From the NCBI RefSeq assembly GCF_014646195.1, contig NZ_BMMZ01000011.1, positions 62,001 to 126,000 of the forward strand: 64,000 bases of DNA, written 5' to 3'. This document shows, one piece after another, positions 15,967 through 23,182 of this stretch. Position 1 is the first letter of the stretch. Every line of letters starts with the position of its first letter. The position numbers and the translations under genes are program-made. Origin of the DNA: Microlunatus endophyticus. GTDB lineage: Bacteria; Actinomycetota; Actinomycetes; Propionibacteriales; Propionibacteriaceae. The notes beneath the pieces were generated by a model. It made no database searches, had not been told where the DNA came from, and worked only from the letters and a program-made list of their open reading frames with translations.

Positions 15967-18216
15967 TCATCTCGCCCGCCGGAAGACCGAGTTCGGGAAG
16001 ATTCGCATTGCCATCCTCGATCGTGATGAGCGGTCGGCCAGCATCCCGCCGCGGATGGTCTTGACGAGTTCTGCGACACCGGCCGCGCCGGCCACATCGC
16101 CGAAGTCGCGCGCATAGCGGCCGCGTTCGACGAGGACCGCCAGCTCGGCCAGGGCTTGTCGCGTCGGCTGGTCGGCGTGCCGACCGGCCGACTCAGCGAT
16201 CGACCGAGGCGAACCGGCCGGCCAGCGGCGGCCGAGGTCGACGAACGTGTCGCGCACTTCGGCCCAGCCGGCCTCCACCCGGTCGGCTGGATCTGCGAAC
16301 GATCCGCCGAGCCGAGTTCGACGACGTGCGCTGCGGATTGTGCCCGGGGTGGCGAGGAGCGCGAGCAACAGCACTAACCCGCCGCCCACGCCGGCGACCG
16401 CGCCCCAGTTGGTACCCTGATCCGTCACGGTGCCGGCGGTGTGGTCCTGTGCCTGGTCATGTCGCGGCTGGACCGTCGGCCGCACGGTGATCGCCGGCTG
16501 CTGCGGCTCGGGGTTGGACGTCGACGGGTCGTCCGGCGTCTGGGACTGGGGTACCGACCAGCTGGGAGCCGATCCGGTCACCCCGGACGGCGTTGGCTCG
16601 TAGCGTACCCAGCCGTAGCCGCTGAAGTAGAGCTCCGGCCAGGCGTGCGATTCCCGCGCGGTCACCGTCCAGACGTCGCCGTGCTTGGTGCCGGGCAGGA
16701 AGCCGACCGCGACCCGGCTCGGAATGCCGACCGCACGCGCCATCACCGCCATTGACGCCGCGAACTGCTCGCAGTAGCCGTGTTTGTCCTTGAAGAGGAA
16801 GTTCTCCAGCGCCTGGTAGCCGCTGCCGGGTCGTGGCTTGGTGCTGTAGGTGAAGTTGTCCGGGTCGCGCAGATAGGACTGGATCGCGGCGGCCTTGCCT
16901 GCCGGAGTCGGCTCGTCCCGGGTGATCCGCAGCGCCAGGTTGATGATGTTCTTGGGTAGATCGCTGGGCAGCGCGGTCGTCAGATCGGAGTCCTCCGGAT
17001 TGCCTGCCAGGCTGTCGTTCAGCCCCTCGGCGTCCGGATTGACGTCACGGCTGGTGACCGTATATTGCAGCCCCTGGGTCGCGTCGTCCCGGTTGCCGCT
17101 GCGATCGGAAGAGATCACCACCAACGACTGCGGGTCATATCCCCAACTCCCGTTGGCATCGAAACTGACCGGGGCGAAGGGCAGCGGCAGATACTCACTG
17201 TCGAAGTCCTTGATCGTGATCTTGGTCTTGCGTTCCTTGCCGGTCGGCTCGGTCAGCCCCGGTGCCTGCGGAAGATGGTTGCCCTGATCGATGGAGGTTG
17301 GCGCGTTCTGCCAGCCGGCCGCACTGAAGGCGGGCAGCGAGGCCATCCGCAGATAGGTGCCGGTCGGCTTGTTGGTGGTGTAGGTGAGTACCACCTTGTC
17401 CCGAGGAAGGGTGAGGTTGCGCTTGAGGTCGAGGGTCGGATCCGAGAGCCGTAACGGACCGCCGGTTCCCGGAGTGTCACCGAAACCCCAGCTACCCAAT
17501 GCCAGCGTCGGTACCGCCGCGGTCACGATCAGTGCCAGTGCCAGGGCCGGCGCGGCGACGTAGGCGGCGGCGCGCCAGACGACGACACCGGCCTCCCCGG
17601 CCATCGAGTCGGCACCGGAGTCGCGACTGAGGCCGCGGGTCCATCGAGCCCGGGTGTTGAGGCCGCCGGCGATCAGGATTGCGAGGTAGCCGACGGCGAT
17701 GCACAGGAACGGCCACCACCCGGTGTCGGAACTGAGCCCGATCGCCGGCACCAGGAAGACGGTTGCCGTCGGCGCCAGGCCGAGCACCGGTTTGCGCAGA
17801 CTGACCACCAGCACATCGGCAAGGATCGTGATCAGGCCGAGCGAGCCGATGAAGACCAGTCGTACGCCGTTGTCCGGCGGCATCGGCGCCGCGTCGTTGC
17901 GGACGTGCTGTCCTGCCTCGTTGAGCAGGTAACTGAGCTGATCGAGGAATCCGGCGTCGTCGACGCCCGGGACCGAGGCGGTCAGTTGGCCGGCCAGCAC
18001 GAACAGCCACAGCAGCAGGGCCAGCAGCTGCGCGGCCAGGGCGCCTCCGGACCCGAGCCGGGTGCGCCGCACCAGGGTCCCGAGCAGGTTGATCGCGATG
18101 ATCAACAGCCAGCTCGGACCGAGGTAGGACGGGTCCTGGGTCAGCGGCGAGAGCGTGAAGCTGGCCAGGATGCAGGCAACTGTGATGGCGATCGCGTACC
18201 GGTCGGAGGTCCGCAT
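15967..18216 (-). CDS. Transglutaminase-like membrane protein (TgpA type)
   Basis: 749 residues. The N-terminal third has about six hydrophobic helices (ITVACILASFTLSPL onward). A large extracytoplasmic transglutaminase core follows: GYCEQFAASMAVMARAVGIPSR (Cys about 482) and ESHAWPELYFSGYGWVRYEPTP (His about 524). The third triad position is glutamate (YEPT) where many relatives have aspartate. A Pro/Gln-rich linker, another membrane helix and a cytoplasmic C-terminal region follow. The start is ATG 18216, which shares one base with the stop of the upstream DUF58 gene. Together with MoxR and DUF58 proteins it forms a widespread actinobacterial module, probably a cell-envelope protease or cross-linking complex with an ATPase chaperone; the substrate is unknown. 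Confidence 0.88.
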   Translation of the reverse strand: MRTSDRYAIAITVACILASFTLSPLTQDPSYLGPSWLLIIAINLLGTLVRRTRLGSGGALAAQLLALLLWLFVLAGQLTASVPGVDDAGFLDQLSYLLNEAGQHVRNDAAPMPPDNGVRLVFIGSLGLITILADVLVVSLRKPVLGLAPTATVFLVPAIGLSSDTGWWPFLCIAVGYLAILIAGGLNTRARWTRGLSRDSGADSMAGEAGVVVWRAAAYVAAPALALALIVTAAVPTLALGSWGFGDTPGTGGPLRLSDPTLDLKRNLTLPRDKVVLTYTTNKPTGTYLRMASLPAFSAAGWQNAPTSIDQGNHLPQAPGLTEPTGKERKTKITIKDFDSEYLPLPFAPVSFDANGSWGYDPQSLVVISSDRSGNRDDATQGLQYTVTSRDVNPDAEGLNDSLAGNPEDSDLTTALPSDLPKNIINLALRITRDEPTPAGKAAAIQSYLRDPDNFTYSTKPRPGSGYQALENFLFKDKHGYCEQFAASMAVMARAVGIPSRVAVGFLPGTKHGDVWTVTARESHAWPELYFSGYGWVRYEPTPSGVTGSAPSWSVPQSQTPDDPSTSNPEPQQPAITVRPTVQPRHDQAQDHTAGTVTDQGTNWGAVAGVGGGLVLLLALLATPGTIRSARRRTRLGGSFADPADRVEAGWAEVRDTFVDLGRRWPAGSPRSIAESAGRHADQPTRQALAELAVLVERGRYARDFGDVAGAAGVAELVKTIRGGMLADRSSRSRMAMRIFPNSVFRRAR

Positions 18217-19586
18217 CAGGACGCCGCCTCGCCGGCAACCGTCCCGCCGGCAACCGCGCCGGCTGCGGCCGGGATCGGCATCGTCCCGGATCGCCGGCCG
18301 CCGAGCGTGCCGAAGGCGGCCCAAGCGTCGGCCACCGACATACCGCGGGTCACGACCACGACCCGCCAGCCGTCACCGCGCAGCAGCCGTACGGTGGCGT
18401 CGACATCATCCCGAGCCCGTCCTGCCCCGGCGTTCGTCGGATCCGGGTCCTGGGCATGTCCGGCGGGCGCGAAGGAGTCGACGTCGATGAGCATGGCCAG
18501 TCCGGTGGCCCGGGAGTGTTTGGCCCGCAGCAGTCCGTGGGCATCGTCGGCGGTCAGCCGGCCGACGACGGCGATCACCAGTTCCCCGCCCTGCTCGGCG
18601 CCCAGCGACTCCAGCGCGTACCGCAGGCTGTAGGTGCGCCGTGACCGCAGATCGGTCAGCCGGGAGATCAGCAGGTCGCTCGAAGCCTGCCGATTCGTCC
18701 CGCTGAGCGAGTCGATCTCCAGGGAACCGTCGGCCTCGAAGACACTGGTCCGGTAGCCGTCCTCGATGAAGCGCAACCCCATCGATGCGACGGCCGACAC
18801 CGCCCATTCCAATGAGTTGAAAACGCCCGCTCCGGCGTGCGCCGCAGCCCGCGAGTCGAGCAGGATCCGGGCAGCCGGGTCCCAGGCCTGTTCCTCCCGG
18901 CGCACCATCAGATCGCCGCGCCGGGCGGTCGAACGCCAGTGCACCCGGCGTACGTCGTCACCGGGGCGGTATTCCCGGATCAGGACATCGTCGGCGCCCA
19001 CCACGCCGATCCGGTGGGGCTGCGATTCGCCGGACCGGCCGGCACCGCCGCTGGCCGCCAACGGCGTCAGATGCACGATCTGCGGAGTGACCATCACTTC
19101 GGTCGTCGCGGTGAACCGCTGATCGCGGCTGACCAGCCCGAACGGATCGGTGGTCCGGACGGACAGTGGGCCGCAGCGCCAGCGGCCCCGGACCCGGCCC
19201 AGCAGCGGATACTCGATCTCGCGCTCCCAGCTCAGGCCAGGACGGTCGATGCTGAAGCGCGGCTGCTGACCCAGTTCGCCGGGAACCTGGTCCTCGAGCA
19301 GCACCACGCCGATCGGCAGCCTGCTCTCCAGGGACAGCCTGATCCGGCCCACCATCGGCGTGCCCAACTGGACCTGGTGGGGGACGATCGAGCGCCGTGA
19401 GGACAGCCGCAGCCGGGCAACCGAGATCAAGATCACCGCGACCACGGGCAGTGCGATCAGAAACATCCCGAGTCGCATCACGTCCCGCTGGCCGGCGAAC
19501 ATCGCCACGATCACCACGACGATCCCGAGTGCGAACATCAGCCGACCGCGCAACGTCAGCAGTCGGAACCCCCGGGAGCCCTTCAC
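18216..19586 (-). CDS. DUF58 domain protein (von Willebrand A-like)
   Basis: 456 residues. Two hydrophobic helices near the N-terminus (LMFALGIVVVIVAMFAG and GMFLIALPVVAVILISVA) are followed by a beta-rich region. The DUF58 core then contains VLIREYRPGDDVRRVHWRSTARRGDLMVRREEQ, the family hallmark, and a MIDAS-like RILLDSRAAAHAG. The start is GTG 19586, one base after the moxR stop, which removes about 56 non-conserved residues of upstream open frame. It overlaps the next gene by 1 nt. It is the usual partner of MoxR ATPases; the role is probably envelope-related complex assembly. Confidence 0.88.
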   Translation of the reverse strand: MKGSRGFRLLTLRGRLMFALGIVVVIVAMFAGQRDVMRLGMFLIALPVVAVILISVARLRLSSRRSIVPHQVQLGTPMVGRIRLSLESRLPIGVVLLEDQVPGELGQQPRFSIDRPGLSWEREIEYPLLGRVRGRWRCGPLSVRTTDPFGLVSRDQRFTATTEVMVTPQIVHLTPLAASGGAGRSGESQPHRIGVVGADDVLIREYRPGDDVRRVHWRSTARRGDLMVRREEQAWDPAARILLDSRAAAHAGAGVFNSLEWAVSAVASMGLRFIEDGYRTSVFEADGSLEIDSLSGTNRQASSDLLISRLTDLRSRRTYSLRYALESLGAEQGGELVIAVVGRLTADDAHGLLRAKHSRATGLAMLIDVDSFAPAGHAQDPDPTNAGAGRARDDVDATVRLLRGDGWRVVVVTRGMSVADAWAAFGTLGGRRSGTMPIPAAAGAVAGGTVAGEAAS

Positions 19587-19587
19587 C

Positions 19588-20622
19588 TCAGGCCTGGCGT
19601 TTGTCGGGCACGGCCACCGTCCGGACCGCCGTGGTGATGATGTCTTCGGTCGCGTGTCGGGCGAGTTGGGCCTCGGTCGACGGGAGTACGCGATGGGCCA
19701 GCACCGGCACCGCCAACGCGCCGATGTCGTCGGGACTGACATAGTCGCGCCCACTGAGGGTCGCCTTGGCCCTGGCCGCCCGCAGCAGTTGCAGGGTCGC
19801 TCGCGGGGACGCGCCGAGCCGAAGGTCGCGCGAATGCCGGGTGGCGTTGACCACCGACACCAGATACTGCTTGACCGCGGGGGCGACGTAGGTCTGCGAG
19901 GTGGCGGCGATCAGTCCCCGGATGGTCTGTGCGTCGGTGACCGGCTGCAGTTCATCGAGCGGATTGCTCGACCCGTGGGCGTCCAGCATGTCCAGCTCGG
20001 AGGCGGGGGTGGGGTAGCCCATCTCGATCCGGGCCATGAATCGGTCCCGCTGGGCTTCCGGGAGCGGGTAGGTGCCTTCCATCTCGATCGGATTCTGGGT
20101 GGCGACCACCATGAAGGGCGTATCCAACTGATAGGTCGTGCCGTCGACGGAGACTTGGCCTTCCTCCATGGATTCCAGCAGCGCCGACTGGGTCTTGGGG
20201 GAGGCGCGGTTGATCTCGTCGCCGACGACGATGTTGGCGAAGATGCCGCCGGGTTTGAACTCGAACTCCCGGCTCTCGGCATTGAAGACCGAGACGCCGG
20301 TGATGTCGGACGGCAGCAGGTCGGGCGTGAACTGGACCCGCCGGACGGTGCAGTCGATCGAGCGGCCCAGCGCCTTGGCCAGCATCGTCTTCCCGACGCC
20401 CGGGACATCCTCCACCAGCAGGTGGCCCTCTGCCAGCAGCACCGTCAACGCCAGGTCGATCGATTCCCGCTTGCCCTCGATCACCTGCTCGATCGCCGAG
20501 CGGACCCGCGACATCACGGCGACGACATCGGACAGTTCGTACGACTGCGGCTCGGCACCTGCTCGGGCGGCGTCTGCCGCCGGGGCGACGCCGACGGATG
20601 TGTCGTCGAACCTCAAACTCAC
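19588..20622 (-). CDS. MoxR family AAA+ ATPase
   Basis: 344 residues. Walker A is EDVPGVGKTMLAKALG and Walker B GDEINRASPKTQSALLESMEEGQV, followed by sensor 1 (VVATQNPIEMEGTYPLPEAQRDRFMARI) and sensor 2 (GASPRATLQLLRAARAKA). It is a chaperone-like ATPase that works with VWA/DUF58 proteins. GTG 20622 is chosen because AAAGGA lies at good spacing; the longer frame to 20667 lacks this. It is first of a three-gene minus-strand operon with 1-bp junctions, divergent from mraZ across 312 bp. That spacer contains the MraZ operator near mraZ and a short hairpin, CCCGCC-TGCT-GGCGGG (20667-20682), near moxR. Confidence 0.92.
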   Translation of the reverse strand: MSLRFDDTSVGVAPAADAARAGAEPQSYELSDVVAVMSRVRSAIEQVIEGKRESIDLALTVLLAEGHLLVEDVPGVGKTMLAKALGRSIDCTVRRVQFTPDLLPSDITGVSVFNAESREFEFKPGGIFANIVVGDEINRASPKTQSALLESMEEGQVSVDGTTYQLDTPFMVVATQNPIEMEGTYPLPEAQRDRFMARIEMGYPTPASELDMLDAHGSSNPLDELQPVTDAQTIRGLIAATSQTYVAPAVKQYLVSVVNATRHSRDLRLGASPRATLQLLRAARAKATLSGRDYVSPDDIGALAVPVLAHRVLPSTEAQLARHATEDIITTAVRTVAVPDKRQA

Positions 20623-20841
20623 CGGATGTCCTTTCCCTGCAGACGGCATCCCTGATGGCGAGCGCACCCGCCTGCTGGCGGGAACCTGAGCGTACGGATC
20701 CGGATCGACGCCTGCTCGCTACATGCTAAGCGCCTCCGCCAACAACCGGACAGGTCCGTGACGAACGGGCCGAATCTCCTGCGCCGCCACTGCCGCCGAC
20801 TCAGCGATCCGGCCGACGCTGGGGCCAGAACTCAGCCGAAA

Positions 20842-20898
20842 TGGGGCGAGAGGTGGTCCTAGTGGAGCGAAATGGAGTACAGTGGCGCGAAATGGAGG
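20842..20898 (+). promoter_or_regulatory. MraZ operator: phased TGG boxes over the mraZ promoter
   Basis: TGG-starting boxes occur at 20842 (TGGGG), 20854, 20863 (TGGAG), 20873 (TGGAG), 20883 (TGGCG) and 20893 (TGGAG). The last four are exactly 10 bp apart, so a TGGNG box recurs on one DNA face. E. coli MraZ binds TGGGN repeats separated by 5 bp, the same 10-bp period. A TACAGT hexamer (20878-20883) inside the array could be the -10 element, implying autorepression. Confidence 0.75.
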
Positions 20899-20934
20899 AG
20901 ATCGGGCTGATGGTGGAGCTGGGAGGTGTGAACC

Positions 20935-21363
20935 GTGTTCCTCGGTACGCACACCCCGAAGCTCGACGAGAAGGGCCGGCTGATCCTTCCCGCCAAGTTC
21001 CGCGAGAAGTTGGCGGACGGATTGGTCATCACGCGGGCCCAGGACCGGTGTCTTGCCATCTATCCGATGGCGACGTTCGTGGAGATGACGAAGTCGATCT
21101 CTGCAGCGCCGACCAGCGTGAAGCAGGTCCGGGACTTCCAGCGGATGCTCGCAGCCGGCGCATCCGACGAGACGCCGGACAAGCAAGGGCGGATCACCAT
21201 CCCGCAGCAGTTGCGTGGCTACGCGGGGCTGGAGACCAATGTCGTGGTCGTCGGTGCGATCAATCGGGTCGAGGTGTGGGACACCGCGGCCTGGGAGGAG
21301 TACTCGGCCCAGCAGGAGTCGTCCTTCGCCGAAATGAACGAAGAGGTTTTCCCGGGCATGTGA
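20935..21363 (+). CDS. mraZ: Transcriptional regulator MraZ
   Basis: 142 residues with two SpoVT/AbrB-like (MraZ) repeats: GTHTPKLDEKGRLILPAKFRE and ASDETPDKQGRITIPQQLRGYAGL, each with the DxKGR-type core. MraZ forms a ring and represses its own dcw operon. The start is GTG 20935 with GGGAGG 8 nt upstream. It is the first gene of the dcw cluster; 210 bp containing a structured RNA separate it from rsmH. Confidence 0.96.
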   Translation: MFLGTHTPKLDEKGRLILPAKFREKLADGLVITRAQDRCLAIYPMATFVEMTKSISAAPTSVKQVRDFQRMLAAGASDETPDKQGRITIPQQLRGYAGLETNVVVVGAINRVEVWDTAAWEEYSAQQESSFAEMNEEVFPGM

Positions 21364-21420
21364 CCGCGATCGCATGACCGGCCCCGGTCGACCGGAGCAG
21401 TGGTCGACCACAGAAGAGAT

Positions 21421-21533
21421 GGGACTCGTGTCCTCAGGCTTCAGTCCGAGGGTCTGACTCCCTGGCGCAACTTCCCCGGCGCCAGGTAGGACTTCCCGCA
21501 GACCCCGGGCTGAAACCCGAAGGCATGAGTCCC
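21421..21533 (+). ncRNA. mraW RNA motif (cis-regulatory leader of rsmH/mraW)
   Basis: Between mraZ and rsmH the sequence folds into nested helices: closing stem GGGACTC/GAGTCCC (21421-21427 with 21527-21533), inner stem GGGTCTG/CAGACCC (21450-21456 with 21499-21505), apical stem CCTGGCGC/GCGCCAGG (21461-21468 with 21479-21486) and a small CGGG/CCCG hairpin. CTTCCC-type single-stranded segments occur in the loops. Position and architecture fit the mraW RNA motif known from actinobacterial mraW 5' leaders. The ligand or effector is unknown. A covariance search would confirm it. Confidence 0.8.
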
Positions 21534-21573
21534 GGCAGCGGACAGCCAAGCAGGACGGGGAGGGTCGAGATCG

Positions 21574-22539
21574 ATGGCTGAGCAGCACGTGCCGGTCATG
21601 TTGACCGAGATCACCGAGCTGCTGATGCCCGCCTTGACCCTGCCGGGTTCAGCACCGATCCTGGTCGATTGCACCCTTGGCCTCGGTGGCCACGCCGCCG
21701 CTCTGTTGGAGGTCTGCCCGCAGGCCCGGCTGATCGGGCTGGACCGCGACACCGATGCGCTGGCCATCGCGGGTCAGCGGCTGGCGGCGTACGCCGATCG
21801 GATCGACCTGGTACACGCCGTCTACGACGAACTCCCCGACGTCCTGGCCGAGCGGGGGATCGCCAAGGTCCAGGCGATCCTGCTGGATCTCGGGCTGTCG
21901 TCGCTGCAGATAGACCGCACCGAGCGCGGCTTCGCCTATGCGACCGACGCACCGCTGGACATGCGGATGGACCAGACCGAGGCGCTCACCGCCGCCGAGG
22001 TCGTCAACAGCTATCCGGTCCGCGACCTGTCCCGGATCCTGCGGATCTACGGCGAGGAACGGTTCGCCGACCGCATCGCCGGCGCCATCGGCCGGGAGCG
22101 CGAGCGTGAGCCGATCACCGACTCTGCGCGACTGGTCCGAATCATCGCGTCGGCCGTGCCGATGGCCGCCCAGCGGACCGGCGGGCATCCGGCCAAGCGG
22201 ACCTTCCAGGCGCTGCGGATCGAGGTCAACCACGAGCTGGAGGCCCTTGAGGGTGTGCTTCCCGAGGCCGTGGCCGCCTTGGAGATCGGCGGCCGGATCG
22301 CCGTACTGGCCTACCACTCGCTGGAGGACCGGCTGGTCAAGCAGGTGCTTCGGCTGGCCAGCACGGATCGGGCACCGCGCGGACTGCCGGTGGTGCCCCC
22401 GGAGCTCGGCCCGGAGCTGCGGTTGCTGACTCGCGGCGCGCACCGGCCGACCGAGGCGGAATCGGCGACCAACCCCAGAGCCCGGTCGGCACGGCTGCGG
22501 GCGGCGGAGCGGATCGCGGAAGCGAGGCAGGCGGCATGA
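21574..22539 (+). CDS. rsmH: 16S rRNA (cytosine-1402-N4)-methyltransferase RsmH (MraW)
   Basis: 321 residues. It begins HVPVMLTEITELLMPAL and continues with the SAM-binding VDCTLGLGGHAAALLEVCP, LILLDLGLSSLQID and AYHSLEDRLVKQVLRL motifs of MraW/RsmH. It methylates the P-site base C1402 of 16S rRNA. The start at ATG 21574 follows a GGGGAGGG ribosome-binding site just after the leader RNA. Confidence 0.96.
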   Translation: MAEQHVPVMLTEITELLMPALTLPGSAPILVDCTLGLGGHAAALLEVCPQARLIGLDRDTDALAIAGQRLAAYADRIDLVHAVYDELPDVLAERGIAKVQAILLDLGLSSLQIDRTERGFAYATDAPLDMRMDQTEALTAAEVVNSYPVRDLSRILRIYGEERFADRIAGAIGREREREPITDSARLVRIIASAVPMAAQRTGGHPAKRTFQALRIEVNHELEALEGVLPEAVAALEIGGRIAVLAYHSLEDRLVKQVLRLASTDRAPRGLPVVPPELGPELRLLTRGAHRPTEAESATNPRARSARLRAAERIAEARQAA

Positions 22540-22585
22540 GGACAAACACGACGATACAGCAGGCGACGATGCAGGAGGCGACCCG

Positions 22586-23179
22586 ATGAGCGCATTGTGG
22601 GCCGACGCGTCGACCAGCTATCCGGCTGATCGCGGATCGGATCAAGATCGTCGGGCCAGGCCACGGGTGATCGAGGGTGGTGCGGGGACGGCCCGCCTGG
22701 GGCGGGTGCCGTTCGTGCTCGCGCTGATCGTGGTCCTCGGGGTCGGCATGGCCGGACTGCTGGCACTCAACACCAGCCTGCAGGGCCAGGCATTCCAGGC
22801 CCGATCGCTGAGCCAGAAGGCCAACCAGCTCACCTACCAGGAGGCGTCGCTGCGTACCCAGGTGTCGGAGCTGCGCTCGTCGGACAACCTGGCCGCGCGG
22901 GCCTTCAAGTTGGGCATGCGCCCCGATCCCAATCCCGGATTCATCGAGCTGGGTTCGGGCAAGGTGGTCGGCAAGGCCAAGACGGTGACCGGGCACGAGG
23001 TGCCGATGATCATCAAGACGCCCGAGCAGATCAACGCCGAGCGCAAGGCCAAGCAGGCCAAGGTGCAGGCCGAGGAGGCCAAGCGGCAGGCTGCCGAGGC
23101 GCGCAAGGAGGCCGACGACCCGAAGACGTCGGACCAGAAGCAGACCAACACCAAGCAGGACCAAGGCGGGCGGGGCTGA
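22586..23179 (+). CDS. ftsL: Cell division protein FtsL-like
   Basis: 197 residues: a cytoplasmic N-terminus of about 40 residues, one membrane helix (VPFVLALIVVLGVGMAGLLAL), a coiled-coil extracytoplasmic segment with LRTQVSELRSSDNLAARAFKLGMRP, and a long charged tail rich in Lys/Ala/Glu (QAKVQAEEAKRQAAEARKEA). The topology, size and position between rsmH and ftsI support FtsL, the divisome protein that activates FtsWI. The highly charged tail is longer than in enterobacterial FtsL. It is separated from ftsI by 3 nt. Confidence 0.85.
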   Translation: MSALWADASTSYPADRGSDQDRRARPRVIEGGAGTARLGRVPFVLALIVVLGVGMAGLLALNTSLQGQAFQARSLSQKANQLTYQEASLRTQVSELRSSDNLAARAFKLGMRPDPNPGFIELGSGKVVGKAKTVTGHEVPMIIKTPEQINAERKAKQAKVQAEEAKRQAAEARKEADDPKTSDQKQTNTKQDQGGRG

Positions 23180-23182
23180 TCC

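Noticed and set aside
21421..21533. Intrinsic terminator or attenuator after mraZ
   Set aside because: The structure has several nested helices and no T-tract, and its place and layout fit the mraW leader RNA better.
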